Shown: one piece after another, positions 8,779 through 16,796 of the stretch | Position numbering within the stretch: position 1 is the stretch's first letter | How the letters are laid out: each line of letters starts with the position of its first letter | Assembly (NCBI GenBank): GCA_044361535.1 | Contig: JBIKIQ010000001.1 | Coordinates: 62,001-126,000 of the forward strand | Direction: 5' to 3' | Source of the DNA: UBA952 sp044361535 | Lineage (GTDB): Bacteria > Bacteroidota > Bacteroidia > Flavobacteriales_D > Crocinitomicaceae | DNA: 64,000 nt | Notes under the pieces: model-generated | The model's input: the letters and a program-made list of their open reading frames with translations, nothing else | What the model was told of the DNA's origin: nothing | Database searches by the model: none | Program-made: the position numbers and the translations under genes

Positions 8779-10341
8779 TTAGTTATTCAATTTTAGCACC
8801 CCAAAACGTTCTCGTCCACCTGAAACGCCGTATAGAATTAGTTCTTGATTTTGTCGATTAACCGTGAAAAGCTTTGGCAACACCATAGAATTTATCTCTT
8901 TTTGGTTAAAAATAGATTTTCTAGTTACATTTCCACTTTTCAAATCAATCTCCACAAGTGCCACTGCATTTCTTCTACGGTTAAAATTGGTAGATCGAAC
9001 TCCATTTTCACTGGTGAAATCACCTAATCCATTATAATTTCGGCTATTGTCATTGAAAATCATGCATAATTTACCGTTATCAATGTAGTTTGCATAACTG
9101 CTAAAAGGGCCGTTATCATTGAGTGAAGATTGACTTTTTTCAATGGTTTTGCACCAATCAAAGTTGTTGTTAATTCCGATTTTAAATGCTAAAATATCGT
9201 CGTAATAGTAATAATTGACAGAATTTGAAATTCCTGTTCGCGTATCAAAATTGGTTCGAGAATACACGTAATATTGTTCAACCGAACCTACAATACTTCC
9301 ATCAGGGAGAAGGTTCATATTTCGCAATCGGTATTCATAAAGTTGGTTTGTTGTTTGCCAACTGTCATTGAAATTCCTTCCATTAAAACGTACATTATCG
9401 CTCCACTGCAAACGTGTTAATTCGCTATTAAATGCAATAAAGCCTTGCGTAGCAATCGAATCTTTTTTAGAATCAATGGTCATGTAGAAAACACCTGTTG
9501 TTCCTTGAGCATCGACATCTGAGTACAAACCTGTTAATGTGAAAAGGGTATCAGTGCTGCTCATTTCAAGTTCCTCAACTCGTTTACCACTAAAATCTAT
9601 CTTGAATGAGGACAAGGTATCTGACTTTATTTGATATACATGCATCGCCTTGTAATTTTTAAAATTACGCGTAAACATTTTGTCGTTAGGCTTTAAATGT
9701 TCGGTCACACTCATGTAAAATTCGCCTCTATTTGAAAGGTGATGGGTATTGATTGTTGCCATATTCCCATCAAAAGGTAGGGTGTATTTCCCTTTATTAA
9801 TTGTTGTCAAATTTGAATCAAGAATAACAAACCCATAGGAATCTTGATTGACTTTATTACCAGGAATTTCATACGTTATAGCTAAGAAATTTTTGTTTTC
9901 TGATTGAGTAATTTGAAATTCAGATTGAGCGGCAATTTTTTCATTTTCGTAACAAAGTATTTGTTCTGCAGGACCAATGAACTTTAAATTTGAGCCCAAT
10001 CTCTGGAAAAATAAACAATGATTTTTCCCGTTTTTGTCTGAAAGAAATATGACGGGTTGATTTTTTATCGTTGCTCCATATTCCAACGAGGCCATTCCAT
10101 TTTCAACCGTTTGTTTGATTTTGGCTGATTCAAATTTTGATAAATTTTCGTGTTCAACTATATAATATGAACCAAATACACGTCCTCCTAGCCATCTCAG
10201 TGAATAGAAATTACCATCGTTTTTTGGTATGATGGATAACAACGAACCGTTACTTCTTTCAAGCGGACCCCATTGGATATTTTGTTGAGCGTAGCTAAAT
10301 ACACTAAAAAGCAAGCCTGTAGCAATGAAGGTGTTTTTCAT
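8779..10341 (-). CDS. Secreted protein of unknown function, 520 aa
   Basis: I do not recognise a named family. The protein begins with a clear Sec signal peptide (MKNTFIATGLLFSVFSYAQQ, cleavage likely after SYA), so it is exported. The rest is rich in beta-strand, aromatic and Asn/Asp residues and resembles a WD/propeller-like or bulb-shaped extracellular fold with no obvious catalytic motif. There is a YYYYDD stretch near residue 375. No T9SS sorting tail is present; it ends GRERFGVLKLNN. Its start lies 1 bp from the purB stop, so it is the second gene of a purB operon, although no functional link to purine synthesis is evident. Confidence 0.75.
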   Translation of the reverse strand: MKNTFIATGLLFSVFSYAQQNIQWGPLERSNGSLLSIIPKNDGNFYSLRWLGGRVFGSYYIVEHENLSKFESAKIKQTVENGMASLEYGATIKNQPVIFLSDKNGKNHCLFFQRLGSNLKFIGPAEQILCYENEKIAAQSEFQITQSENKNFLAITYEIPGNKVNQDSYGFVILDSNLTTINKGKYTLPFDGNMATINTHHLSNRGEFYMSVTEHLKPNDKMFTRNFKNYKAMHVYQIKSDTLSSFKIDFSGKRVEELEMSSTDTLFTLTGLYSDVDAQGTTGVFYMTIDSKKDSIATQGFIAFNSELTRLQWSDNVRFNGRNFNDSWQTTNQLYEYRLRNMNLLPDGSIVGSVEQYYVYSRTNFDTRTGISNSVNYYYYDDILAFKIGINNNFDWCKTIEKSQSSLNDNGPFSSYANYIDNGKLCMIFNDNSRNYNGLGDFTSENGVRSTNFNRRRNAVALVEIDLKSGNVTRKSIFNQKEINSMVLPKLFTVNRQNQELILYGVSGGRERFGVLKLNN

Positions 10342-10342
10342 A

Positions 10343-11698
10343 TTAGTTTACCAATTGAATTCCCGTATAATTATGAGGCGTTATTGCTTTTAACTCATTT
10401 CTCAATGTTTCGGAAATTGTCAATCCATCAATGAAAGTTTTCACGCTTTTTTCTGTAATTCCTTCATTAGTACGTGTTAGTTCCTTTAGCAATTCATAAG
10501 GTTTTTCAAATCCCTCTCGTCTCAATATAGATTGAATTGCTTCGGCAACAACGGCCCAATTATTTTCTAAATCTTGGTGAAATGCATTCTCGTTAAGTAA
10601 TAGTTTATCAAGTCCTTTCAGTGTTGATGAAAAAGCAATGATGGTATGTGCAATAGGAACGCCAATAGTTCTCAAAACCGTTGAATCGGTTAAATCGCGC
10701 TGTAATCTCGAAACGGGAAGTTTGGCTGAAAGATGTTCGTAAAGTGCATTTGCTATCCCAATATTTCCTTCTGAATTTTCAAAGTCAATTGGATTTACCT
10801 TGTGCGGCATGGCTGAGGAGCCAATTTCTCCTGCTTTGATTTTCTGTTTGAAATACTCCATGGAAATGTAGGTCCAGAAATCTCTATTCAAATCAAGAAT
10901 AATGGTATTGATTCTCTTTAGTGCATCAAACAGAGCCGCAAGGTTATCGTAATGTTCAATTTGTGTTGTAGTTTGACTACGGTCGAGTCCTAATTTATCA
11001 TTCACAAAATGATTGGCAAATTCAACCCAATTTGATTCAGGAAAAGCAACATGATGAGCATTAAAATTACCGGTAGCTCCTCCAAATTTGGCTGAAAATG
11101 GAATTTGATTCAATGCATCCATCTGTTTTTTCAATCGTTCGGTAAACACTTGAATCTCTTTTCCCAGTCGGGTAGGAGAGGCTGGTTGACCGTGAGTTCT
11201 AGCAAGCATTGGAATATCTTTCCAATCACTTTGAAGAATTTCTAGCTTATGAATTAATCCAGATAAAGCCGGTAAATAAACAGCATGAATTCCTTCCTTC
11301 AAAGACAATGGAATTGCTGTATTGTTGATATCTTGTGAAGTCAGTCCAAAGTGAACAAACTCCAGGTATTTTTCCAGGTTTAATTCTTGCAGTTTTTCTT
11401 TCAAAAAGTATTCAACCGCCTTTACATCGTGGTTGGTTACCTTTTCAGTTTCTTTAATCCAAAGTGCGTCTTTTTCTGAAAAATTAATGTAGATTTTTCT
11501 TAATTCATCACTCAATTCCAATGGAAAATCTCTGAGTGGATCTACTTTCCATTCGGCCAAAGCAATTAAATACTCAACCTCAACTTGAACGCGGTATTTG
11601 ATTAATCCAAACTCAGAAAAAAAAGGTTGTAATTCTTGTGTTTTTGACTGATATCTTCCGTCAATGGGTGAAATGGCGGTTAAACTACTAAAATTCAT
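10343..11698 (-). CDS. purB: Adenylosuccinate lyase
   Basis: Cleaves SAICAR to AICAR and adenylosuccinate to AMP in purine synthesis. The 451-residue protein starts MNFSSLTAISPIDGRYQSKT, the characteristic N-terminus of the E. coli-like PurB branch. It carries the fumarase/aspartase superfamily signature GSSAMPHKVNPIDFEN (about residues 295-310, catalytic Ser loop) and LARTHGQPASPTRLGKE with the conserved TxGQPA His. No part is missing. A TAnnTTTG element at 11713-11720 is the probable promoter. Confidence 0.96.
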   Translation of the reverse strand: MNFSSLTAISPIDGRYQSKTQELQPFFSEFGLIKYRVQVEVEYLIALAEWKVDPLRDFPLELSDELRKIYINFSEKDALWIKETEKVTNHDVKAVEYFLKEKLQELNLEKYLEFVHFGLTSQDINNTAIPLSLKEGIHAVYLPALSGLIHKLEILQSDWKDIPMLARTHGQPASPTRLGKEIQVFTERLKKQMDALNQIPFSAKFGGATGNFNAHHVAFPESNWVEFANHFVNDKLGLDRSQTTTQIEHYDNLAALFDALKRINTIILDLNRDFWTYISMEYFKQKIKAGEIGSSAMPHKVNPIDFENSEGNIGIANALYEHLSAKLPVSRLQRDLTDSTVLRTIGVPIAHTIIAFSSTLKGLDKLLLNENAFHQDLENNWAVVAEAIQSILRREGFEKPYELLKELTRTNEGITEKSVKTFIDGLTISETLRNELKAITPHNYTGIQLVN

Positions 11699-11712
11699 AT
11701 TATTCCAAAAAA

Positions 11713-11720
11713 CAAAGTTA
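11713..11720 (-). promoter_or_regulatory. Putative -7 element for purB
   Basis: Minus-strand TAACTTTG matches TAnnTTTG and lies 15 bp before the purB ATG. This predicts a leader of only a few bases. No -33 TTTG was seen at 19-21 bp. Confidence 0.35.
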
Positions 11721-11938
11721 GTTCAAATAATGCAAACACTATCTTTATAATGCGTTAAATGTGTTTGTATGTTTTTAGAATTAATTGTATTTATTTTTAT
11801 AAATTACTACTCTGCAATTAAATTGTTTAAAGTCGACCTTGTTTTATTCGTTTAATTTTAGAGTCATTTACAACTTTCAAAACTGTATTCGAAATTTATA
11901 TCTGCGCGAAGATAGGTTTATTTTAATAAATAAAATTC

Positions 11939-11946
11939 TATTTTTG
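11939..11946 (+). promoter_or_regulatory. Putative -7 element for mtnD-mtnC
   Basis: TATTTTTG matches TAnnTTTG and ends only 4 bases before the mtnD ATG, so transcription would start at or next to the start codon (leaderless or nearly so). No good -33 box was seen. Confidence 0.3.
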
Positions 11947-11950
11947 TATT

Positions 11951-12490
11951 ATGGCAATTTTATCGATACCAGAAAAAAAGATTCATATTTCGGAACCTTC
12001 GGAGATTAAAACGTTTTTAAATCAAAGGGGAATTTTTTTTGATCAATGGTTTTGTGATGTAAGTTTTGATGACTCTGCTTCAAGTGATGAAATTTTGAAG
12101 GCCTATGAAAAAGATTTAGGTCCGTTCATGCAAAATGGAGGATATGAGACAGCGGATGTTATTTCCATCAATTCTTTGACTGAAAATTATGAGGCTATTC
12201 GCGCCAAATTTCTCGCTGAGCATATTCATACCGAGGATGAAATTCGTTTCTTTGTTGACGGACAAGGTTTGTTTTGGTTCAACTTAGAAACTGAGCCTGT
12301 CTTTAATTTGCTTTGTCAGCGTGGGGATTTAATCAGTGTTCCTGCCGGAAGCAAGCATTGGTTTGATGCGGGTGAAACGAATCCTTTTGTAAAAGCTATT
12401 CGTATATTTATCGATATGAGCGGGTGGGTCCCGCATTACACCGATTCAAAAATAGAATTAAAGTTCCAAGATTTTAAAATACCTGAATAA
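11951..12490 (+). CDS. mtnD: Acireductone dioxygenase (methionine salvage)
   Basis: A cupin enzyme that oxidises acireductone to the methionine precursor 2-keto-4-methylthiobutyrate plus formate (Fe form), or to methylthiopropionate, formate and CO (Ni form). The 179-residue protein has the metal-binding cupin motif HIHTEDEIRFFVDGQG (two His and the Glu) and the second cupin His in GSKHWFDAGE. YETADVISI lies ahead of it as in the family. The stop codon overlaps the mtnC start (TAATG), so the two are coupled. The mtnA/B or mtnN steps are not in the window. Which metal is used cannot be read from sequence. Confidence 0.93.
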   Translation: MAILSIPEKKIHISEPSEIKTFLNQRGIFFDQWFCDVSFDDSASSDEILKAYEKDLGPFMQNGGYETADVISINSLTENYEAIRAKFLAEHIHTEDEIRFFVDGQGLFWFNLETEPVFNLLCQRGDLISVPAGSKHWFDAGETNPFVKAIRIFIDMSGWVPHYTDSKIELKFQDFKIPE

Positions 12491-13179
12491 TGAAAGATGT
12501 GAGATTTGTGTTGATGGATATTGAGGGAACAACTACATCTGTTTCATTCGTATATGAAGTGCTTTTCCCCTATTTTCAAGACAACATTCAACGACTTGAA
12601 AAAGTGAAAAATCTAAAGCAGGTAAAATTGGCTTTTGATCAAGTGAAAGAAATTGTTCAAAACGAGGAGAATATTGAAATAAATTCCGTTCAAGAGATAA
12701 TTGACAAGATATTGACTTGGAGTAAAGAAGACCGTAAAGTAACTCCACTCAAGACCCTTCAAGGTGTACTTTGGCAAACAGGATACAAAACAGGAGAAAT
12801 TGTAGGGCATGTATATCCTGAAGTCCCCGTTAAATTGATGGAGTGGAAAAATTTAAGGTTGCGAATGGGCATTTTTTCATCGGGTTCTGTTGCAGCACAA
12901 AAACTATTGTTTGGTTACACAGAGACGGGTGATTTAAATCGCTATTTTGAACATTATTTTGATACCAATACTGGCTCAAAAAGAGATGTTGAGACGTATA
13001 AAAAAATTGCGGAAAAAATCAATTTGAATCCCCAATTCATTGTTTTTCTTTCAGATATTGTTGAAGAATTAGATGCTGCAAAGCAAGCAGGATTTCAAAC
13101 AATTCAGCTAACTCGTCCAGGAACTGAACCGAACTGGCCACTAACAGCCAACGATTTTACGGAAATACATTTTGAATGA
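12490..13179 (+). CDS. mtnC: Acireductone synthase (enolase-phosphatase E1)
   Basis: A HAD-superfamily bifunctional enzyme that enolises and dephosphorylates 2,3-diketo-5-methylthiopentyl-1-phosphate to acireductone, the substrate of the adjacent MtnD. HAD motif I is LMDIEGTTTSVSFVYEVLFP (residues 8-27, with the E1-specific DIEGTT), motif II is GIFSSGS, and motif III/IV is FLSDIVEELDAAKQAGF. The length of 229 aa is typical. It overlaps mtnD by one base. The unit is followed by a 63-bp gap and the rhodanese gene. Confidence 0.94.
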   Translation: MKDVRFVLMDIEGTTTSVSFVYEVLFPYFQDNIQRLEKVKNLKQVKLAFDQVKEIVQNEENIEINSVQEIIDKILTWSKEDRKVTPLKTLQGVLWQTGYKTGEIVGHVYPEVPVKLMEWKNLRLRMGIFSSGSVAAQKLLFGYTETGDLNRYFEHYFDTNTGSKRDVETYKKIAEKINLNPQFIVFLSDIVEELDAAKQAGFQTIQLTRPGTEPNWPLTANDFTEIHFE

Positions 13180-13242
13180 AACTTAAGTTACTCAGTGTAA
13201 ATTTTCAAACCACTAAATTCGTCCACAATTAAATCAATTATT

Positions 13243-13617
13243 ATGAAAATGCTATCTATTTTGAGTATCGTTTTTTTGTTTTTTTCGTGCTCAACATCTT
13301 CTACTACCCTTACAGCGCAGACAATTACTAAAAAAGTCTCAAAAGCTGAATTTACGGAATTAATGAAAAAATCGGGAGCACAATTAATTGATGTTCGCAC
13401 CTCACGTGAATTCTCAAATGGATTTATTGAGGGAGCAAAAAACATTGATTACAATGGTGATTCTTTTGAAAAACAGATCAAGAAATTGGACAAAAACAAA
13501 CCTGTTTTGGTGTATTGTGCAGCCGGAGGTAGAAGTGAAAATGCGGCTGAACTTATAAAAGAATGGGGATTCAAAGAAATTTACGATTTAGAGGGTGGCT
13601 ATAATGCTTGGAAGTAA
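13243..13617 (+). CDS. Rhodanese-like lipoprotein
   Basis: A single rhodanese domain of 124 aa. The N-terminus MKMLSILSIVFLFFSCSTSS has a hydrophobic helix ending in a Cys (C16) that fits a lipobox, so the protein is probably periplasmic or membrane-anchored. The domain shows the CH2A-type LIDVRTSREF (D50, R52) and the active-site loop YCAAGGRSENAAEL with the persulfide-carrying C92. Single-domain exported rhodaneses may pass sulfane sulfur to partners, but the acceptor is unknown. It sits between mtnDC and a TauE/SafE permease, and the permease reading frame continues in the same frame after this gene's TAA. Confidence 0.9.
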   Translation: MKMLSILSIVFLFFSCSTSSTTLTAQTITKKVSKAEFTELMKKSGAQLIDVRTSREFSNGFIEGAKNIDYNGDSFEKQIKKLDKNKPVLVYCAAGGRSENAAELIKEWGFKEIYDLEGGYNAWK

Positions 13618-13695
13618 TCTTATTTAAACGTTAAATTTTTACAGAACGACTTAGTTGTTTTAACAAAACACCTATTTTCGTTTAAATTTTATGAG

Positions 13696-14475
13696 TTGGA
13701 GATTGTAATTGTTCCCTTAGTTGTTTTTTTTGGAAGTGTATTAACTTTCTTTTCGGGGTTTGGTTTAGGAACATTGCTCTTACCTGTATTCTGTGTCTTT
13801 TTTCCAATTGAGGTGGCAGTTTTTGCAACAGCAATCGTTCATTTTTTTAATTCTTTATTCAAAGTACTTTTTGTTTACAGAAAGATTAATTATTTGCTGT
13901 TACTGCGTTTTGCGCCAACGGCAATTGTTTTTGCAATAATAGGTAGCTTTCTATTCAGTTACTTGGATTCATACACATATGAAATTAAATATAATCTTTC
14001 TATTTTTCAAAACACGGTTACACCCATCAAAATTGTGATTGGAATTACCATGATAAGTTTCGCCTTCATTGAATTTTTCTATAAAAAAAAATCATTTGAG
14101 ACAACTCCAACTCGCTTAGTAATTGGAGGCGCTTTGAGTGGGTTTTTCGGAGGTTTATCTGGCCATCAAGGTGCTTTCCGCTCCATGTTTTTATCAAAAG
14201 CAAACGTTACTAAAGAAGAATTCGTTGCTACTTCAAGCTCGATTGGGTTTTTAATTGATGTTTCACGTTTGACTATGTATTCTACTACGCTATCTTTCCT
14301 AAGCTCAAGTGAAATACTCGTACGACCTGTACTGTTGATTTCGATTTTTGTAGCTTTTTTAGGCAGTTATGTAGGTTCTAAATTATTAGCGAAAACAACG
14401 ATACTATCTGTGCAGAAAACAGTTGCTATTTTCCTTCTTGTTTTTGGAATTTTAATTTCCCTAGGCTTTATTTAA
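13696..14475 (+). CDS. TauE/SafE (TSUP) family permease, non-ATG start
   Basis: A membrane protein with about eight hydrophobic segments over 259 aa and the TSUP-type glycine-rich repeats FFSGFGLGTLLLPVF and LVIGGALSGFFGGLSGHQGAFRS, one in each half. Family members move sulfite, sulfoacetate or related organosulfur anions. No in-frame ATG precedes the first helix; the reading starts at TTG (13696). An ATG at 13691 lies out of frame and hits a stop after five codons. The frame is open back to the rhodanese TAA at 13615-13617, so an upstream non-ATG start is also possible. The end overlaps the facing SRPBCC gene by 4 bp. Confidence 0.85.
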   Translation: MEIVIVPLVVFFGSVLTFFSGFGLGTLLLPVFCVFFPIEVAVFATAIVHFFNSLFKVLFVYRKINYLLLLRFAPTAIVFAIIGSFLFSYLDSYTYEIKYNLSIFQNTVTPIKIVIGITMISFAFIEFFYKKKSFETTPTRLVIGGALSGFFGGLSGHQGAFRSMFLSKANVTKEEFVATSSSIGFLIDVSRLTMYSTTLSFLSSSEILVRPVLLISIFVAFLGSYVGSKLLAKTTILSVQKTVAIFLLVFGILISLGFI

Positions 14476-14933
14476 TGGGAAGGTTTACCGAATATTTCCT
14501 CCACCTTTTGAAATCGATAGTCGAAAATCTGGTTTAATTTGTTTTTAACTATCAGGGGTTGTGCAATTTTTCCAAGAACTCCAAAAGGAATTTCATAAGA
14601 GACAATGTCCGTCATTTCTATTCCGTTTTCAACTTGCTTAAAATGATGTTCGTGGTGCCAAATTCGATAGGGACCTTTCCGCTGTTCGTCAACAAAAAAC
14701 TTCATTTCATCAACGTGAGTGATTTCGGTAATCCATTTCATTGGGATACCTAAAAGGGGTTTTACCTCATACTCAATCATAAGGCCAGCATACATTTTTT
14801 CTGGAATTTCAAAAAGTACTTCAAATCCCATATACTCTGGGGTTATGATTTTTAAATTTTTAGGAGAGGAGAAAAAATTCCAACACGTTTCTAAGTCAGT
14901 TGGAATGATTTGTTTTGTTTTTAATTGATACAT
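14472..14933 (-). CDS. SRPBCC (START/Bet v1-like) ligand-binding protein
   Basis: A cytosolic 153-residue protein of the SRPBCC helix-grip fold. The pattern is typical of the polyketide cyclase/coenzyme Q-binding-like subgroup: YQLKTKQIIPTDLETCWNFFSSPKNLKIITP at the start, MKWITEITHVDEMKFFVDEQ in the middle, and a C-terminal helix that closes the cavity (VKNKLNQIFDYRFQKVEEIF). The ligand is unknown. It converges with and overlaps the TauE/SafE gene by 4 bp, and its start lies 74 bp from the divergent Crp/Fnr gene. Confidence 0.85.
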   Translation of the reverse strand: MYQLKTKQIIPTDLETCWNFFSSPKNLKIITPEYMGFEVLFEIPEKMYAGLMIEYEVKPLLGIPMKWITEITHVDEMKFFVDEQRKGPYRIWHHEHHFKQVENGIEMTDIVSYEIPFGVLGKIAQPLIVKNKLNQIFDYRFQKVEEIFGKPSH

Positions 14934-15007
14934 TCTTTTAAAACAAAAATTAGGTTAAAATAGTTCAAATTACAGCCGTATGAAAAATTATGGTGTAAAT
15001 TTACTCT

Positions 15008-15598
15008 ATGATAACTGAGAATGTTCACGACGAATTAATTCGCTATTTTTCTACACGAATTAGTTTAAATGAAAATGAGATTTATTTAATTAAAAATTCA
15101 TACGAACTTAAATTTTTCAATAAAAAAGAGTTCCTTTTTAGTCAGGGAGAAATATGTAAGACGGAGGCATTTGTGATTGATGGTTCTGCAAAAGTGTTTT
15201 ACTCCGATGAAAAGGGAAACGATCATATCCTTTATTTTGCTTTTAAAGATTGGTGGATGGGTGATATAGCGTCTTTCAATTACGGTGAACGAGCAATAAT
15301 GTCTGCACAAGCGCTTGAAGATTTGACTGTTTTAGTTGTTAATCCTGAAAGAAAAGAGGAATTGTTTAGTCAGATTCCGCAAATGGAACGAATGTTTCGA
15401 ATCATAACCCAGCGAACTTTAGTTGTACTTCAAAAACGTTTTTTTTTAGCAATGAGCGGAAGTGCAAAAGATCGCTATATTCAACTTATTCAAAGGCATC
15501 CAAAAATCGAACAGTTGGTTCCACAATATCAAATAGCCTCTTATTTAGGGATTTTACCGGAATCTTTGAGTAGAATGAAAAAACAATTATATGCCTAG
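15008..15598 (+). CDS. Crp/Fnr-family transcriptional regulator
   Basis: A 196-residue regulator with an N-terminal cyclic-nucleotide-binding-like jelly roll (FFNKKEFLFSQGEICKTEAF through FAFKDWWMGDIASF) and a C-terminal winged helix with the Crp-type recognition helix QYQIASYLGILPESLSRMKK. The phosphate-binding cassette of true cAMP receptors is not conserved, and there is no Cys cluster of the FNR type, so the effector is unknown. The last 8 bases overlap pabB, so it is co-translated with pabB and tilS. It lies divergent from the SRPBCC gene, and the shared 74-bp spacer may hold its own operator. Confidence 0.92.
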   Translation: MITENVHDELIRYFSTRISLNENEIYLIKNSYELKFFNKKEFLFSQGEICKTEAFVIDGSAKVFYSDEKGNDHILYFAFKDWWMGDIASFNYGERAIMSAQALEDLTVLVVNPERKEELFSQIPQMERMFRIITQRTLVVLQKRFFLAMSGSAKDRYIQLIQRHPKIEQLVPQYQIASYLGILPESLSRMKKQLYA

Positions 15599-16796
15599 TA
15601 AGTTTGATTTTCCAATTACCTATTTAAATAGTAATGATGGATCTTCGATATTAGCATTCGGAGCGACTGATTCCATTGTTTTAAATTCTTCTAATTCGTT
15701 GGAAGAATTGTCTGAATTTATTAAACTTTATTCAACTAGCTATCTTTTTGGGTCATTGAATTACAATGTCAAGAACGAAATTGAAGATTTAACATCTTCG
15801 AATAGAGATGAAACGGAATTTCCTCAAGTTATTTTTTATGTTCCTAAATGTGTTGTTAAAATTGATCATGAGAATTTTCAGTTTTTGCAAGGGGATAAAA
15901 ATGCTGAAAATTTCGAGTTCCTGAATTATTTTTTAGAGGAAGAAACCGATAGAAATTTTCATAATCATAAAATTGCTTGGAAAAATAGAACGCAAAAAGA
16001 GAAGTACCTTCAAAAGGTAAGACAGATTAAAGAATACATCCGTCAAGGAGAGGTTTATGAAATGAATTATTGTCAAGAATTCTATGCTGATCATGTTGTA
16101 ATTGATTATCCGCTTGATTTTTACTTTAAACTGAATGAGATTACAAAAGCACCTTTTTCTGCGTACTTTCAATTTGCTGAACACCATGTTTTTTGCGGCA
16201 GTCCTGAGAGATTTTTGAAAAAAGAGGGTGACAAGCTTTTTTCACAACCAATTAAAGGTACAGCGCCTAGAAACAAGGACTTAATACTTGATGAACAACT
16301 TAAATATGAACTGAAAAACAATCCAAAGGAACGAGCGGAAAATATTATGATAGTGGATTTAGTCCGAAATGATTTATCGAAAGTTGCGAAAATAAATTCA
16401 GTAAAAGTCGACGAATTGTGTGAGATTTATTCATTTGAGACCGTGCATCAAATGATTTCTTCAATTTCATGTGATATCAAGGATTTTGTGTCATTTACAG
16501 ATATAATCAAAGCCTCATTTCCGATGGGTTCAATGACGGGAGCGCCTAAGTTGAGAGCAATGGAATTAATTGATGAAATCGAGGATTTTTCTCGTGGTAT
16601 TTATTCGGGAACAATTGGATATATAAGTCCAAATGGTGATTTTGATTTCAACGTAGTAATTCGAAGTATGATTTACAATTCGAGAAAAAACTATGTATCT
16701 TGTCCAGTTGGCGGTGCAATTACGTTGGATTCTGATCCTGAACAAGAATTTCAGGAATGCCAAACTAAAATTGCACGTATATTAGATTTAAAATGA
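15591..16796 (+). CDS. pabB: Aminodeoxychorismate synthase component I-like (chorismate-binding enzyme)
   Basis: Makes 4-amino-4-deoxychorismate for folate synthesis. The 401-residue protein has a chorismate-binding domain with IKEYIRQGEVYEMNYCQEFY, GSPERFLKKEGDKLFSQPIK, the PIKGTAPR motif (the lysine marks the PabB-type active site, versus Ala in TrpE), IMIVDLVRNDLSKV, and PMGSMTGAPKLRAMELIDEI. The N-terminal part is short and diverged. No pabA or pabC partner is in the window, so the glutaminase would be encoded elsewhere. It overlaps the Crp/Fnr gene by 8 bp and tilS by 4 bp (ATGA). Confidence 0.9.
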   Translation: MPSKFDFPITYLNSNDGSSILAFGATDSIVLNSSNSLEELSEFIKLYSTSYLFGSLNYNVKNEIEDLTSSNRDETEFPQVIFYVPKCVVKIDHENFQFLQGDKNAENFEFLNYFLEEETDRNFHNHKIAWKNRTQKEKYLQKVRQIKEYIRQGEVYEMNYCQEFYADHVVIDYPLDFYFKLNEITKAPFSAYFQFAEHHVFCGSPERFLKKEGDKLFSQPIKGTAPRNKDLILDEQLKYELKNNPKERAENIMIVDLVRNDLSKVAKINSVKVDELCEIYSFETVHQMISSISCDIKDFVSFTDIIKASFPMGSMTGAPKLRAMELIDEIEDFSRGIYSGTIGYISPNGDFDFNVVIRSMIYNSRKNYVSCPVGGAITLDSDPEQEFQECQTKIARILDLK

